This document shows positions 1-8,477 of a stretch of DNA of 64,000 nucleotides, one piece after another. Positions within the stretch are counted from its first letter, which is position 1. Every line of letters begins with the position of its first letter. Source of the DNA: Faecalicatena faecalis (GTDB taxonomy: Bacteria; Bacillota; Clostridia; Lachnospirales; Lachnospiraceae). Where the stretch lies: NCBI RefSeq assembly GCF_012524165.2, contig NZ_JABACJ020000010.1:1-64000 (forward strand), read 5' to 3'. The notes under the pieces are model-generated. The model made no database searches, was not told where the DNA came from, and saw nothing but the letters and a program-made list of their open reading frames with translations. A program made the translations under genes and the position numbers.

Positions 1-30
1 TTTGTGTACAGGTTTCTTTTCTCTTGCCAT
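1..30 (-). CDS. IS256-type transposase, first 10 codons only (partial)
   Basis: A start codon at 28-30 on the minus strand is preceded by a strong AGGAGG ribosome-binding site nine bases upstream. The ten visible codons read MAREKKPVHK and the frame is open to the window edge. From memory this resembles the N-terminus of IS256-family transposases common in Lachnospiraceae. Ten residues are too few to prove it. The flanking bases 31-110 look like the untranslated left end of the element. Confidence 0.4.
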   Translation of the reverse strand, partial: MAREKKPVHK

Positions 31-35
31 AATAA

Positions 36-110
36 AAGGCCTCCTATGATTTTTATTTTATCATAGAAGACCTTATAAATCTTTAATTACAGAAAAACTT
101 TCACAGACTC
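36..110 (-). mobile_element. Probable left end of an insertion sequence
   Basis: This is the non-coding end next to the partial transposase. It holds a near-perfect inverted repeat (about 36-50 against 61-75, G-U tolerant) and, further out, a T-rich stretch with GAGTCTGTGAAAGTTT on the minus strand, which resembles IS256-family terminal repeats. The exact element end and target duplication cannot be fixed because the other end lies outside the window. Confidence 0.35.
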
Positions 111-169
111 GTAATTTCTCAAAAGTATTACAGGAAGCATTAATGCAAAAAATGAATACTAAATAATTA

Positions 170-194
170 CGGGAAGAGGTGTGATCTCTTCCCG
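170..194 (-). terminator. Hairpin after the GH2 gene
   Basis: Perfect 9-base arms (170-178 and 186-194, CGGGAAGAG and its complement) enclose a 7-base loop. On the minus strand the stem is followed by an AT-rich tract with scattered T. It lies about 60 bases past the GH2 stop, so it probably ends the locus. Confidence 0.55.
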
Positions 195-252
195 CTGCTT
201 TCCGCATTACATTCCGCCTTTTAAATAGCGCGGATGATTGGTGTCCGCTTCA

Positions 253-2055
253 TTACTTCCCCATAGCCTCAGAATTCTGAATTTTCTGAACCTCCCGATC
301 ATAGGTAAAAATCCCATTTACCTCTTCCTCCACATCTGAAAGCTGTGTATATACACTGGCACAAAGACCTTTTGGTATCAATTTCTCTACATCCCTTTCT
401 AATTTTCTATATGCCTTATTAAGCAGCCTCTCATCTGTAAATATCCCATAGCCATACTGAGTCAGGCAGGCACTGTGGCCTTCTTTCCTCATTGAATAAC
501 CGCCGAACTCTGATAATACTGTAGCTCTGTGTTCCTCCGGTCGAATCCTCAGCTTAAAGAAATAATTATGAATGCTCTGAAGATTACCACCGCCCTGATC
601 GAACCAGCCGCTGGCCTGATCGATGAGCCGGGTGTTGTCCTCATTTCTCAAGATTTCTGTCATCTTTGACGCCTGGAACTGTCCCCAGCCCTCATTGAAA
701 ATCACCCAGGCCGCGATACTCGGATGTCCCTTTAAGAGGCGTACCGTCTCCTTCATTTCTCTGATAAATTCAAGACGCCCTGCCTTCTCCTGTCTGGCCA
801 GAAGTCTTGTAAAACCGTCCTTTACTTTCACGTTCCTCCATGACAAGACCGTAGCTGCATAGGTGACAAACCAAGATCTATACTGTCCTCCGCCATTCAC
901 CATATCCTGCCAGACTACCATTCCCAAACGGTCACAGTGATAATACCATCTCTGAGGCTCAATCTTGATATGTTTCCGAATCATATTAAATCCCATGTCC
1001 TTCATAGACTGGATATCAAAAATCAAAGCCTCATCACTTGGCGCCGTATATAGTCCATCAGGCCAGTAGCCCTGATCCAGTACCCCCTTCTGGAACTGTA
1101 CCTGATGATTCAGACAGATTCTTGGAATTCCCCCCTTATCCTTCTCAACTGTAAAAGTCCGCATCGCAAAATAGCTCTGAGCCACATCCTTCTCCATTTT
1201 TACTGTAAAATAATAGAGATATGGAGCTTCACAAGTCCAGGGGTGAACCTCTGGGAGCATAATCTCGATTGGCTTATTCGAAGTCCCCTCCACACAAATT
1301 AGAGGGTCCTGCGTCGGGCTCTTATTCATTTGCTCCTCCCGATATGACATTCCTTTGTTTTGCTCCTCTCGAAGCTGCATCCGCGCCGGATAGATCTGAA
1401 TTTGCATATCAGAGGGCTTTTCAGACTTTACAGTCATTTTGACCCGGCCTGCATCAAAATCAGGCTCTGCAATCAGTTCTGTGATATGATTCTTTGGCAC
1501 ATCCTCCATCCAGACTGTCTGCCAGATACCGCCCTGCGCCGTATAGAACATTCCGCCGCGTTTCAGCTTCTGCTTACCTCTGGCATGATAGGAAGTATCA
1601 CTCAAATCCTTGACCACCACTGCCAGTTCATTCTCTCCCTCAATCAACAGATCCGTAATATCTGCCTGAAAAGGAAGATAGCCCCCTGTATGGCGGACAG
1701 CCTCGCGACCATTTATATAGACGACACAGGACTGGTCTACTGCACCAAAATGCAGCAGACGATGTTGTGCACTCTCCCTTAAAATTTGTAGGGAAACTGA
1801 GAAGCTGCAGCGATACCACAGATATTCATCCGGCTTTAACTGTCGTCCAACTCCTGACAAAATACTCTCCGGTGAAAATGGAACAAGTATGGTCCCTTCA
1901 AACATTTCTGGCCTTCTGAAGGTCTTTGTGAACGCATACTCCCAGCGGCCATTTAAATTTATATAACTTTCTCTCACAAGAAGAGGCCTTGGGTACTCCT
2001 CTAAAATATGTTCTGGATTAAGTTCTCTGCCCCATTTGGTATAAAGCTGTTTCAT
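253..2055 (-). CDS. Glycoside hydrolase family 2 (beta-galactosidase/glucuronidase type)
   Basis: A 600-residue protein with the GH2 order: N-terminal sugar-binding jelly roll (about 30-190, with the GMFYTAQGGIWQTVW signature), an immunoglobulin-like domain (about 190-305) and a TIM barrel to the C-terminus. The acid/base is Glu455 in FNEGWGQF and the nucleophile is Glu516 in VLSEFGG. No signal peptide is seen, so it acts in the cytoplasm on an imported oligosaccharide. It is shorter than LacZ (over 1000 residues) and closer in size to beta-glucuronidases. It is the last gene of the GH112 locus but has its own promoter-like sequence at 2121-2149. The substrate is probably a beta-galactoside or uronide; the sequence does not decide. 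Confidence 0.88.
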   Translation of the reverse strand: MKQLYTKWGRELNPEHILEEYPRPLLVRESYINLNGRWEYAFTKTFRRPEMFEGTILVPFSPESILSGVGRQLKPDEYLWYRCSFSVSLQILRESAQHRLLHFGAVDQSCVVYINGREAVRHTGGYLPFQADITDLLIEGENELAVVVKDLSDTSYHARGKQKLKRGGMFYTAQGGIWQTVWMEDVPKNHITELIAEPDFDAGRVKMTVKSEKPSDMQIQIYPARMQLREEQNKGMSYREEQMNKSPTQDPLICVEGTSNKPIEIMLPEVHPWTCEAPYLYYFTVKMEKDVAQSYFAMRTFTVEKDKGGIPRICLNHQVQFQKGVLDQGYWPDGLYTAPSDEALIFDIQSMKDMGFNMIRKHIKIEPQRWYYHCDRLGMVVWQDMVNGGGQYRSWFVTYAATVLSWRNVKVKDGFTRLLARQEKAGRLEFIREMKETVRLLKGHPSIAAWVIFNEGWGQFQASKMTEILRNEDNTRLIDQASGWFDQGGGNLQSIHNYFFKLRIRPEEHRATVLSEFGGYSMRKEGHSACLTQYGYGIFTDERLLNKAYRKLERDVEKLIPKGLCASVYTQLSDVEEEVNGIFTYDREVQKIQNSEAMGK

Positions 2056-2120
2056 AAGCTTACTTCCTTTCTATGAGCAGTACTATTCAGACTGCCACGG
2101 CTCGATTTAAATATGTATTA

Positions 2121-2149
2121 AGTATAGTCTATCTTTTTTCTAAATACAA
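2121..2149 (-). promoter_or_regulatory. Candidate sigma-A promoter for the GH2 gene
   Basis: On the minus strand TTGTAT and TATACT are separated by exactly 17 bases, about 65 bases upstream of the GH2 start. This suggests the gene can be transcribed apart from the GH112 operon. Prediction from consensus only. Confidence 0.4.
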
Positions 2150-2278
2150 TATACTCTGACCGCGCTCATATCTCATCACCAAATGTCCAAAACTAAATAA
2201 AGCAAACCGAACCCTTTCTTCAACTCTGTATCTGCTTGCACAGTATCAATAATTATAATCTGAAATTTATCATTATTT

Positions 2279-4435
2279 TTATACACATAAAATTTTACAT
2301 TGATATCCTTCCAACTCTAAAGAGATTCTCTCATTCTTAACTATAACGGCCGTTTCCTGTCTTTGTGCCGTATTGTTCACAACCACCAGTGCCTTTTCAT
2401 CTGGGAAAAATGCAGCTTCCGTATATAAATTTTCGGTAATATACATCTGTTGTAAGGGTTCTCCAGAGCAATATAAAATCAGGTTCTGCAACAACCTCGT
2501 GTTCTCTGGTGTAATCTCATAGCCGCCCAGATAGATTCCCTTTCCTTTCCCAAAATTATTTACAGTTAATACAGGCAATCCCTCCTTCTCCAATAAGACT
2601 TCTGCCTTTCCATCGGTAAGATAAATCCCTTCCTTCTTCTTAACATCCGCTCCCTTAGGTATGATTCCAAGGCTTTCCTTTGTCTCAAATCCCCATCGTC
2701 CATGACACACCCTCTCGCCCCGGTCCTCATCTACTCCAAGTACGTGTGACATACGAAAATATGTATCGTATCCTTCTACTGCAGACGGCTCATTGACCCC
2801 GATGAAAGAGCCTCCTTTTGAAACCCATTCTGTCAATTTCTCTACCACGGATACATCTTTCCATGAATCACCCCCGCTCCAGGCACTACCTGCATATCCC
2901 GCATTAATAATGACATCTACCCTTTCCAATGCACCATTTTTAACATCTTCAAAGCTAAAAAAATTAACATCAAAAGGAAGCCCTGAAAGGCTTTCATTCA
3001 AATGAATCAAATCATGCATATACGTTTCATGGAAATGTCCTGATAGCGACCAGGAACGCAGGCTTCCCCAATAATGCAGAATACCGATTTTAGGCTTCAG
3101 TACAAATGGTATTCCACTTCTATGAAGCTCTCTGATATTTCTGAACTCATCTGCCATTTCTGCAATATATTCTACAAAATCTGGCTTTTCCTCTACCAGA
3201 TGAAGATATCCACCTAATCCAATTCGGTCGATTGGGCTTCTGAGTATAGCGCGCCTCACGGCCTGCCAATATCTCATCGCTTCTTCTTTCGGATTCCCAC
3301 CCTCTAAAAAACTAGGCGAGCCATCTACTCCAGTTGGAAACAGATAGGGGTGCATTCTTAATTCATGTGTAGATGTTTTTACACCACTACACAGCCTGGC
3401 CTCATATCCACTGAATACACATTTGATAATGCCGTCAAAACCAAACTCCTCAAACCGTTTCCCGTATGGCTCAATACCTACCCAGCTGTCATCATAAAAT
3501 ACATACGCCTTTTTCCCATATCTATGAACTATATCAATTAATTTTTTGCCAAAAGAGACTACAAATCTATTTACAAAATCCATCCAATCCGCTTTTTTCC
3601 GGGTTCCTGGCATATGGGTCACATGAAGTTTTCCTTGATTAATAAAATCCTCTGCCGTCAACGCATACCCATACTCCTTTTCAAACTGTCCGAGAGCTGC
3701 AGGACTTACTGTAAAATCATAAGATGCCCAATCCGTATATATATTCTGCCTTCTCTTTGAACTCCCCCATATCCATACAAAATTATAGAACATAGACGTG
3801 AATCTCACTACATTAGTATGCGGATGGCTTTCGCACCATTCTTGCATCCAATTCAGCATATAAGACTGTACCTCCTGATGTACTGGATCGATCTGCATAA
3901 GATGCTCTGTATCCCAATCATTCGTCTTATGATTATACATTGATATTTCTTCCCATATCCGGTAAGCTAGAAAAGATATTGTATACTTATGCCAGGGGAC
4001 TGCACTGATACTGACAGACTTTCTTTCACTATCATAATCCCACTCTCTTCTGCCTAATTCCTTATTTAAGGTCCTATCATATACCTGCCAATAGACCATC
4101 GCTTCTGGACTATCATTCACTGCAAACTGCTCCTTTGAAAAACTCCCTAACAAATGAATTTCTAATTTTCCTGAAACCGCTGTCTCTGGTGGAGTCATCA
4201 AAAAAGTCTGCTGCTGTTTATCTGGGTTTTTCTTTGCCCACTCATTATGATTCCTAATGATACAGATCGTAGAATATATATCATATCCAGATTCCAATAT
4301 CTCGGCAGATAGTGCTGTACCATCACTGTCTCTGATTACATCAGCTCCCCATTTCTCTGCGAGCCTCAAAGTCAATGCCTCATATCCTGCTTCTCCTGGA
4401 AGCGTGAAACCTCCCTGACTTCCATGTCCTTCCAT
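2279..4435 (-). CDS. GH112 beta-galactoside phosphorylase (LnpA family)
   Basis: A 718-residue cytoplasmic phosphorylase that splits a galactosyl disaccharide with phosphate to give alpha-galactose 1-phosphate. The sequence follows bifidobacterial lacto-N-biose phosphorylase closely: N-terminal FTLPGEAGYEALTLRLAEKWG, IRDSDGT, RNHNEW, YNHKTNDW, VVRFTSMFYNF, and the catalytic Asp316 in FYDDSWVGIEPYG. The first ATG of the open frame is 26 codons too early and would overlap the upstream gene. The ATG at 4433-4435 has GGGAGG seven bases before it and gives the family's usual N-terminus. Family substrates are lacto-N-biose/galacto-N-biose or galactosyl-1,4-L-rhamnose. Neighbouring lactaldehyde-type reductases hint at a deoxysugar acceptor, which is inference. 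Confidence 0.9.
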   Translation of the reverse strand: MEGHGSQGGFTLPGEAGYEALTLRLAEKWGADVIRDSDGTALSAEILESGYDIYSTICIIRNHNEWAKKNPDKQQQTFLMTPPETAVSGKLEIHLLGSFSKEQFAVNDSPEAMVYWQVYDRTLNKELGRREWDYDSERKSVSISAVPWHKYTISFLAYRIWEEISMYNHKTNDWDTEHLMQIDPVHQEVQSYMLNWMQEWCESHPHTNVVRFTSMFYNFVWIWGSSKRRQNIYTDWASYDFTVSPAALGQFEKEYGYALTAEDFINQGKLHVTHMPGTRKKADWMDFVNRFVVSFGKKLIDIVHRYGKKAYVFYDDSWVGIEPYGKRFEEFGFDGIIKCVFSGYEARLCSGVKTSTHELRMHPYLFPTGVDGSPSFLEGGNPKEEAMRYWQAVRRAILRSPIDRIGLGGYLHLVEEKPDFVEYIAEMADEFRNIRELHRSGIPFVLKPKIGILHYWGSLRSWSLSGHFHETYMHDLIHLNESLSGLPFDVNFFSFEDVKNGALERVDVIINAGYAGSAWSGGDSWKDVSVVEKLTEWVSKGGSFIGVNEPSAVEGYDTYFRMSHVLGVDEDRGERVCHGRWGFETKESLGIIPKGADVKKKEGIYLTDGKAEVLLEKEGLPVLTVNNFGKGKGIYLGGYEITPENTRLLQNLILYCSGEPLQQMYITENLYTEAAFFPDEKALVVVNNTAQRQETAVIVKNERISLELEGYQCKILCV

Positions 4436-4451
4436 ATCCACACCTCCCTTT

Positions 4452-5615
4452 TTATGATTGTTCTGATTCCCAAAGTTTATGATACAGAAGTATGATATCC
4501 TCTTTCTCAACACATTTTCTTAAATTCTGCGGGCTTCCGCTTGCAAGAGCATCTTCTGCCATCTTATCTGCCATCCGTAGGAATTCTTCTTTTTCAATTC
4601 CATATTCTGCTAATGTTGGGACATGGCATTTTGTACACAACTGAGCAAGGCCTTCCAAAAAGCACTTGGCTTTCTTTGTTTCACTCATCTTGTCCTCTGT
4701 AAGACCGACCGCCTCCGCCAGTCTTCCAAGCTCTTTACTTGCACTGTCCGCCATAAACTCCATGCAATGATTCAAAAGCATTGCATTAGAAAGACCATGG
4801 GGAATATGGAATAATGCTCCAATTGGACGACTCATTCCATGTATCAGAGTTACAGATGAATTACTAAATGCAATTCCTGCTTCCAAAGCTGCATATGCCA
4901 TTTCCTGTCTTGCTTCTTTATTTTCCCCCTGTTCATATACAATAGGAAGGTTCTTGAAAATACGCTTTACTGCAGAAATGGCAAAGCTGTCGGTCAGCGG
5001 CTGTGATTTTTTGGAGATATAAGCTTCCACCGCATGAATCAATGCATCCATTCCTGTGGATACTGTTATATTCTTTGGAACAGTAAGCGTCATTTCTGGA
5101 ATCAACATGACCAGATCAGGAATCATCGCTGGCATTCCAATCAACATTTTTACATCATTTCTAGTATTTGTAATTATGGTAAACTGTGTTGCTTCTGAAC
5201 CCGTTCCTGCTGTTGTAGGAATTGCAGCCATGAACGGCAGAGCTTTCGAAATTGACCGCTTTCCTGTATAATCTGAGATGCAGCCACCGCATGAGACTAA
5301 CAGACCAACAGCCTTCATGACGTCTAATACACTCCCTCCGCCGATTGCTATCATATATTCACAGCCACCCATCTGGTATTGTTTAACGCCTTCTTCCACA
5401 ATTTTATCTGTTGGCTCATAATCTACGCTATCGAAAATACTATATGACCTCTTCTCATGATCCATAAGCTTTGTAAACTGTTCAACTAACCCCAACTGCA
5501 TATTGCTGTGCGCGGTTATAATAAAGGCCTTTCCTTCTGGCAAGTACTTTAGTCCTTCCACTGCAGCATCTTCCCCCGATAAAATAATGCCGGGCATAAA
5601 AAATGTATGTGCCAT
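4452..5615 (-). CDS. Iron-containing (type III) alcohol dehydrogenase
   Basis: A 387-residue NAD(P)-dependent dehydrogenase. The N-terminal nucleotide-binding domain carries GGGSVLDVMKAVG, and metal ligands lie in GMDALIHAVEAY and in HGMSRPIGALFHIPHG. The family includes lactaldehyde reductase (FucO), 1,3-propanediol dehydrogenase and maleylacetate reductase. It lies 16 bases before the GH112 start and 12 bases after the YghZ-like gene, clearly one operon. A role in reducing lactaldehyde or a similar aldehyde made from the second sugar of the GH112 substrate would fit. The start has GAGGAA eight bases upstream. Confidence 0.85.
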   Translation of the reverse strand: MAHTFFMPGIILSGEDAAVEGLKYLPEGKAFIITAHSNMQLGLVEQFTKLMDHEKRSYSIFDSVDYEPTDKIVEEGVKQYQMGGCEYMIAIGGGSVLDVMKAVGLLVSCGGCISDYTGKRSISKALPFMAAIPTTAGTGSEATQFTIITNTRNDVKMLIGMPAMIPDLVMLIPEMTLTVPKNITVSTGMDALIHAVEAYISKKSQPLTDSFAISAVKRIFKNLPIVYEQGENKEARQEMAYAALEAGIAFSNSSVTLIHGMSRPIGALFHIPHGLSNAMLLNHCMEFMADSASKELGRLAEAVGLTEDKMSETKKAKCFLEGLAQLCTKCHVPTLAEYGIEKEEFLRMADKMAEDALASGSPQNLRKCVEKEDIILLYHKLWESEQS

Positions 5616-5627
5616 ATTTTTTCCTCA

Positions 5628-6635
5628 CTATTGAATTTCTTTACTGATTTCGTCAATCTTACGCAGCTCTTCTTCTGAAAAACTATGATTATTTATAATC
5701 TCTAAATTTTCTCTAATCTGACACGGGGCTGATGCTCCTATCAAAGCACTACAAATTTCATCATCCTTCAAAATCCAAGCAAGTGACATCTGTGCAAGAG
5801 TTTGTCCCCTCTTCCTTGCAATTTCATTCAGCTGTCTGATTTGAAATAATTTCTTCTCTGTAAGGCTGCTCGGCTTTAAAAACCGTGGATCCCTAGCAAT
5901 CCTGCTACTTTCTGGAATACCATTTAGATACTTATCTGTCAAAAGCCCCTGTGCAAGCGGACTGAATGCTACTATACCGATTCCATTCTGATGTGCATAC
6001 TCTTTTACCCCGTCCTCTTCGATTGTTCTGTCAAATATAGAATATCTTCTTTGATTCACAATGCAGGGACATTTTCGTTCATTTAATAATTCTGCAGCCT
6101 TTTTTGTATACTCCTTGTCATAATTAGAAATACCGATATATAGTGCCTTTCCACTCTTCACGATATATGCCAGGGCGTCCATTGTCTCTTCCAATGGGGT
6201 GGTTTTATCCATACGGTGATGATAAAATATATCTACATAATCGCAGTTCATTCTCTTCAGACTCTGTTCCAGGCTTGCAATCAAATGTTTTCTGCTGCCC
6301 CAGCTTCCATAAGGTCCATCCCACATATCATATCCAGCCTTGGTACTAATTACGAGTTCATCCCTGTAAGAACGCAGTTCCTGATTGAGTATCCTTCCGA
6401 AATTCTCCTCTGCACTTCCAAAATACGGCCCGTAATTATTAGCCAGATCAAAATGAGTGATTCCCTCATCAAAGGCAGTGATACACATATTCCTCATATT
6501 ATCGAAACTGCTGCATGCCCCAAAATTATGCCATAATCCTAATGATAAAAGTGGCAGCTTTAGTCCACTTTGTCCGCATCTATTATAAATCATCCCCTGA
6601 TATCGTTTTTCATTTGCCAAATACATTCTTTCCAT
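5628..6635 (-). CDS. Aldo/keto reductase, YghZ (L-glyceraldehyde 3-phosphate reductase) type
   Basis: A 335-residue NADPH-dependent reductase. The N-terminus (LANEKRYQGM, CGQSGLKLPLLSLGLWHNFG) is close to E. coli YghZ/Gpr. The AKR tetrad is visible: Asp and Tyr in FDLANNYG, Lys in ISTKAGY, His in FYHHRMD. Known YghZ activities are reduction of L-glyceraldehyde 3-phosphate and methylglyoxal. It sits between the permease pair and the iron dehydrogenase with short gaps. Two different aldehyde reductases in one operon suggest that the pathway yields a toxic aldehyde. The precise substrate is unknown. Confidence 0.85.
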   Translation of the reverse strand: MERMYLANEKRYQGMIYNRCGQSGLKLPLLSLGLWHNFGACSSFDNMRNMCITAFDEGITHFDLANNYGPYFGSAEENFGRILNQELRSYRDELVISTKAGYDMWDGPYGSWGSRKHLIASLEQSLKRMNCDYVDIFYHHRMDKTTPLEETMDALAYIVKSGKALYIGISNYDKEYTKKAAELLNERKCPCIVNQRRYSIFDRTIEEDGVKEYAHQNGIGIVAFSPLAQGLLTDKYLNGIPESSRIARDPRFLKPSSLTEKKLFQIRQLNEIARKRGQTLAQMSLAWILKDDEICSALIGASAPCQIRENLEIINNHSFSEEELRKIDEISKEIQ

Positions 6636-6672
6636 AATCGTCTCTCCTATCGTTTTCTAACCAACCCCTTCT

Positions 6673-7506
6673 TTACTCCTTTACAGCCCCCATTACCACA
6701 CTGCTCATAAATTTATCCTGAAAAATAAAAAATACAATCAGAAGCGGAATCGTAATTAGTACGCAGCCTGCAAAAATTAATTCCCAAGGGATAACATAGC
6801 TTGTCCCTGTATCACTTAAGGTTGGCAGAATAACCATAATTGGCATGAATTCCTGTTTTGTAATCATTGTCCTTGGCATCAAATAATCGTTCCATTTACC
6901 AAGAAACATAATAATTGCCAATGCACTTGTAGCTGGTTTTACCATAGGCATTACAATCTTCCTATATACAGTCCAATTCCCTGCTCCGTCCAGATAGGCT
7001 GATTCCATGACAGAATCCGGCAGACTTTCCATATACTGTTTATACATATACATTGCCAGAACATTCGCTATCCCTGGAAGAATCTGAACCTGATAGGAAT
7101 TCAGCCAGTGCAGCTTCGAAAACATTATAAATAAAGGGGTCATATTCACTTCCATTGGCAGCATCATTGTCGCCAGGAAGAAAATAAACAGGACTTTCTT
7201 TCCTTTAAACTTAAATTTTGCAAATGCATATCCCGCCCAGGAAGCTAACACAAGAACAATCACTGTAGATACAACTGAAACACCAAGTGCATTCAGAAAA
7301 GTCCTGGAAATAATATGTGAATTATAATTCAGTAGTCTTGTAAAGTTTTCCAAAGTTGCATGTATAGGCCACCCGGCAGCATTTACGCCAAGCTCGGAAG
7401 AAGTTTTGAAAGAACCTGTAAACATGATGAAAAAGGGATAGAGTGCAACAAAAGAACAGAGTACCAACACGCTGTGCAGAAGAACTTTACCTGTCTTTTT
7501 CTTCAT
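6673..7506 (-). CDS. Sugar ABC transporter permease, MalG type
   Basis: A 277-residue inner-membrane permease of the carbohydrate uptake type 1 family, with six predicted membrane helices. The EAA loop that docks the ATPase reads ESAYLDGAGNWTVYRKIVMP. The open frame has an earlier ATG, but the ATG at 7504-7506 has GGGAGG eight bases upstream and begins MKKKTGK, the usual short basic N-terminus. It then lies one base after the stop of the MalF-type gene, so the two are translationally coupled. No ATPase is encoded nearby. As in many Firmicutes, a shared MsmK/MsmX-type ATPase elsewhere probably powers it. Confidence 0.88.
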   Translation of the reverse strand: MKKKTGKVLLHSVLVLCSFVALYPFFIMFTGSFKTSSELGVNAAGWPIHATLENFTRLLNYNSHIISRTFLNALGVSVVSTVIVLVLASWAGYAFAKFKFKGKKVLFIFFLATMMLPMEVNMTPLFIMFSKLHWLNSYQVQILPGIANVLAMYMYKQYMESLPDSVMESAYLDGAGNWTVYRKIVMPMVKPATSALAIIMFLGKWNDYLMPRTMITKQEFMPIMVILPTLSDTGTSYVIPWELIFAGCVLITIPLLIVFFIFQDKFMSSVVMGAVKE

Positions 7507-7507
7507 A

Positions 7508-8398
7508 CTATATTCCTCCCTTCTCATTAAAGACTGCCATATAAATCAGCGTAAAGATCAGAATTACACCAAATAAAATCCAGCCTGCTGCTGATGCCAT
7601 GCCAAACTGTCCTCCATCCAGATTACTCACGATTACATTTACAAAGGGAGCCGCAGCAATCGGCATGGATGTTGCGGTTACATTATTCGTCACCAACGCT
7701 GGTTCCGTATATATTTTAATGGAGGACATCGTCTCCGTTATAATCAAAAATGAAATAATCGGTTTCATAACTGGAAGCACCACATATCTGATCTGCTTTA
7801 TCCTATTTGCCCCATCCAGCTTTGCAGCCTCCAGCAAATCTGTACTAACTGTACTCATTCCTGAAAGAAGAATCAAAAAATACCATCCCATTGTCCTCCA
7901 TATAATCAATACGATAACTGGAATCTTTATATAATTGAGATTCGTTAAAAATGGAATCTTTGTCCCTAAAAGTTGATTGATGACCCCAATATTCGTCCCA
8001 AAAATCACCCCAAAAACCATAGAAGCTGCTACTGTCGCACACAATTGCGGCAGATAAAATATCGGCTTATAAAAACGCTGTGACCGCTTTCCCAACATAT
8101 TGTATACTGCATAAGCAAGAATGAACCCAATAATCAGGCAGGGAATCAGATGAGAAAAATAATAGATCATGGTATTCCCCATCTGACGCCATGTTGAAGA
8201 CATTCCAAGCAGATTTTTATAATTTTCTAAACCTATAAATTTTGCCTCACCATATCCCCTGTATTTAAAAAAGCTCAGAACGAAGGAATAAACCGCTGGA
8301 AAAATGGTAAATATTAGGTGCAATACACAGAACGGGCCCAGTAAAAACAAGATAAATCCCCTGCTGCCACTCTTATTTTTCTTTTTCGTATTCTTCAT
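7508..8398 (-). CDS. Sugar ABC transporter permease, MalF type
   Basis: A 296-residue partner of the MalG-type permease. The first helix lies near residues 12-36, and the EAA loop is LEAAKLDGANRIKQIRYVVLP. The frame opens 33 codons earlier, but that stretch runs through the intergenic hairpin. The ATG at 8396-8398, preceded by GAGGAG, gives the expected N-terminus. It follows the binding-protein gene across a 79-base gap that holds a strong stem-loop, a common arrangement that keeps binding protein in excess over permease. Confidence 0.88.
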   Translation of the reverse strand: MKNTKKKNKSGSRGFILFLLGPFCVLHLIFTIFPAVYSFVLSFFKYRGYGEAKFIGLENYKNLLGMSSTWRQMGNTMIYYFSHLIPCLIIGFILAYAVYNMLGKRSQRFYKPIFYLPQLCATVAASMVFGVIFGTNIGVINQLLGTKIPFLTNLNYIKIPVIVLIIWRTMGWYFLILLSGMSTVSTDLLEAAKLDGANRIKQIRYVVLPVMKPIISFLIITETMSSIKIYTEPALVTNNVTATSMPIAAAPFVNVIVSNLDGGQFGMASAAGWILFGVILIFTLIYMAVFNEKGGI

Positions 8399-8419
8399 TA
8401 ATTTCCTCTCCTCATTGTT

Positions 8420-8460
8420 ATGAATATCGGCTCTGCACATTGTGCAAAGCCGATATTCAT
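8420..8460 (-). repeat. Intercistronic stem-loop between binding protein and permease genes
   Basis: Perfect 13-base arms (8420-8432 and 8448-8460, ATGAATATCGGCT and its complement). The 15-base loop itself folds by TGCAC/GTGCA around three bases, giving one long hairpin with a single mismatch. There is no T tract after it on the minus strand, so it looks like an RNA-stabilising or processing structure rather than a full terminator. Confidence 0.7.
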
Positions 8461-8477
8461 AAATCCCTGCTGCTTTT

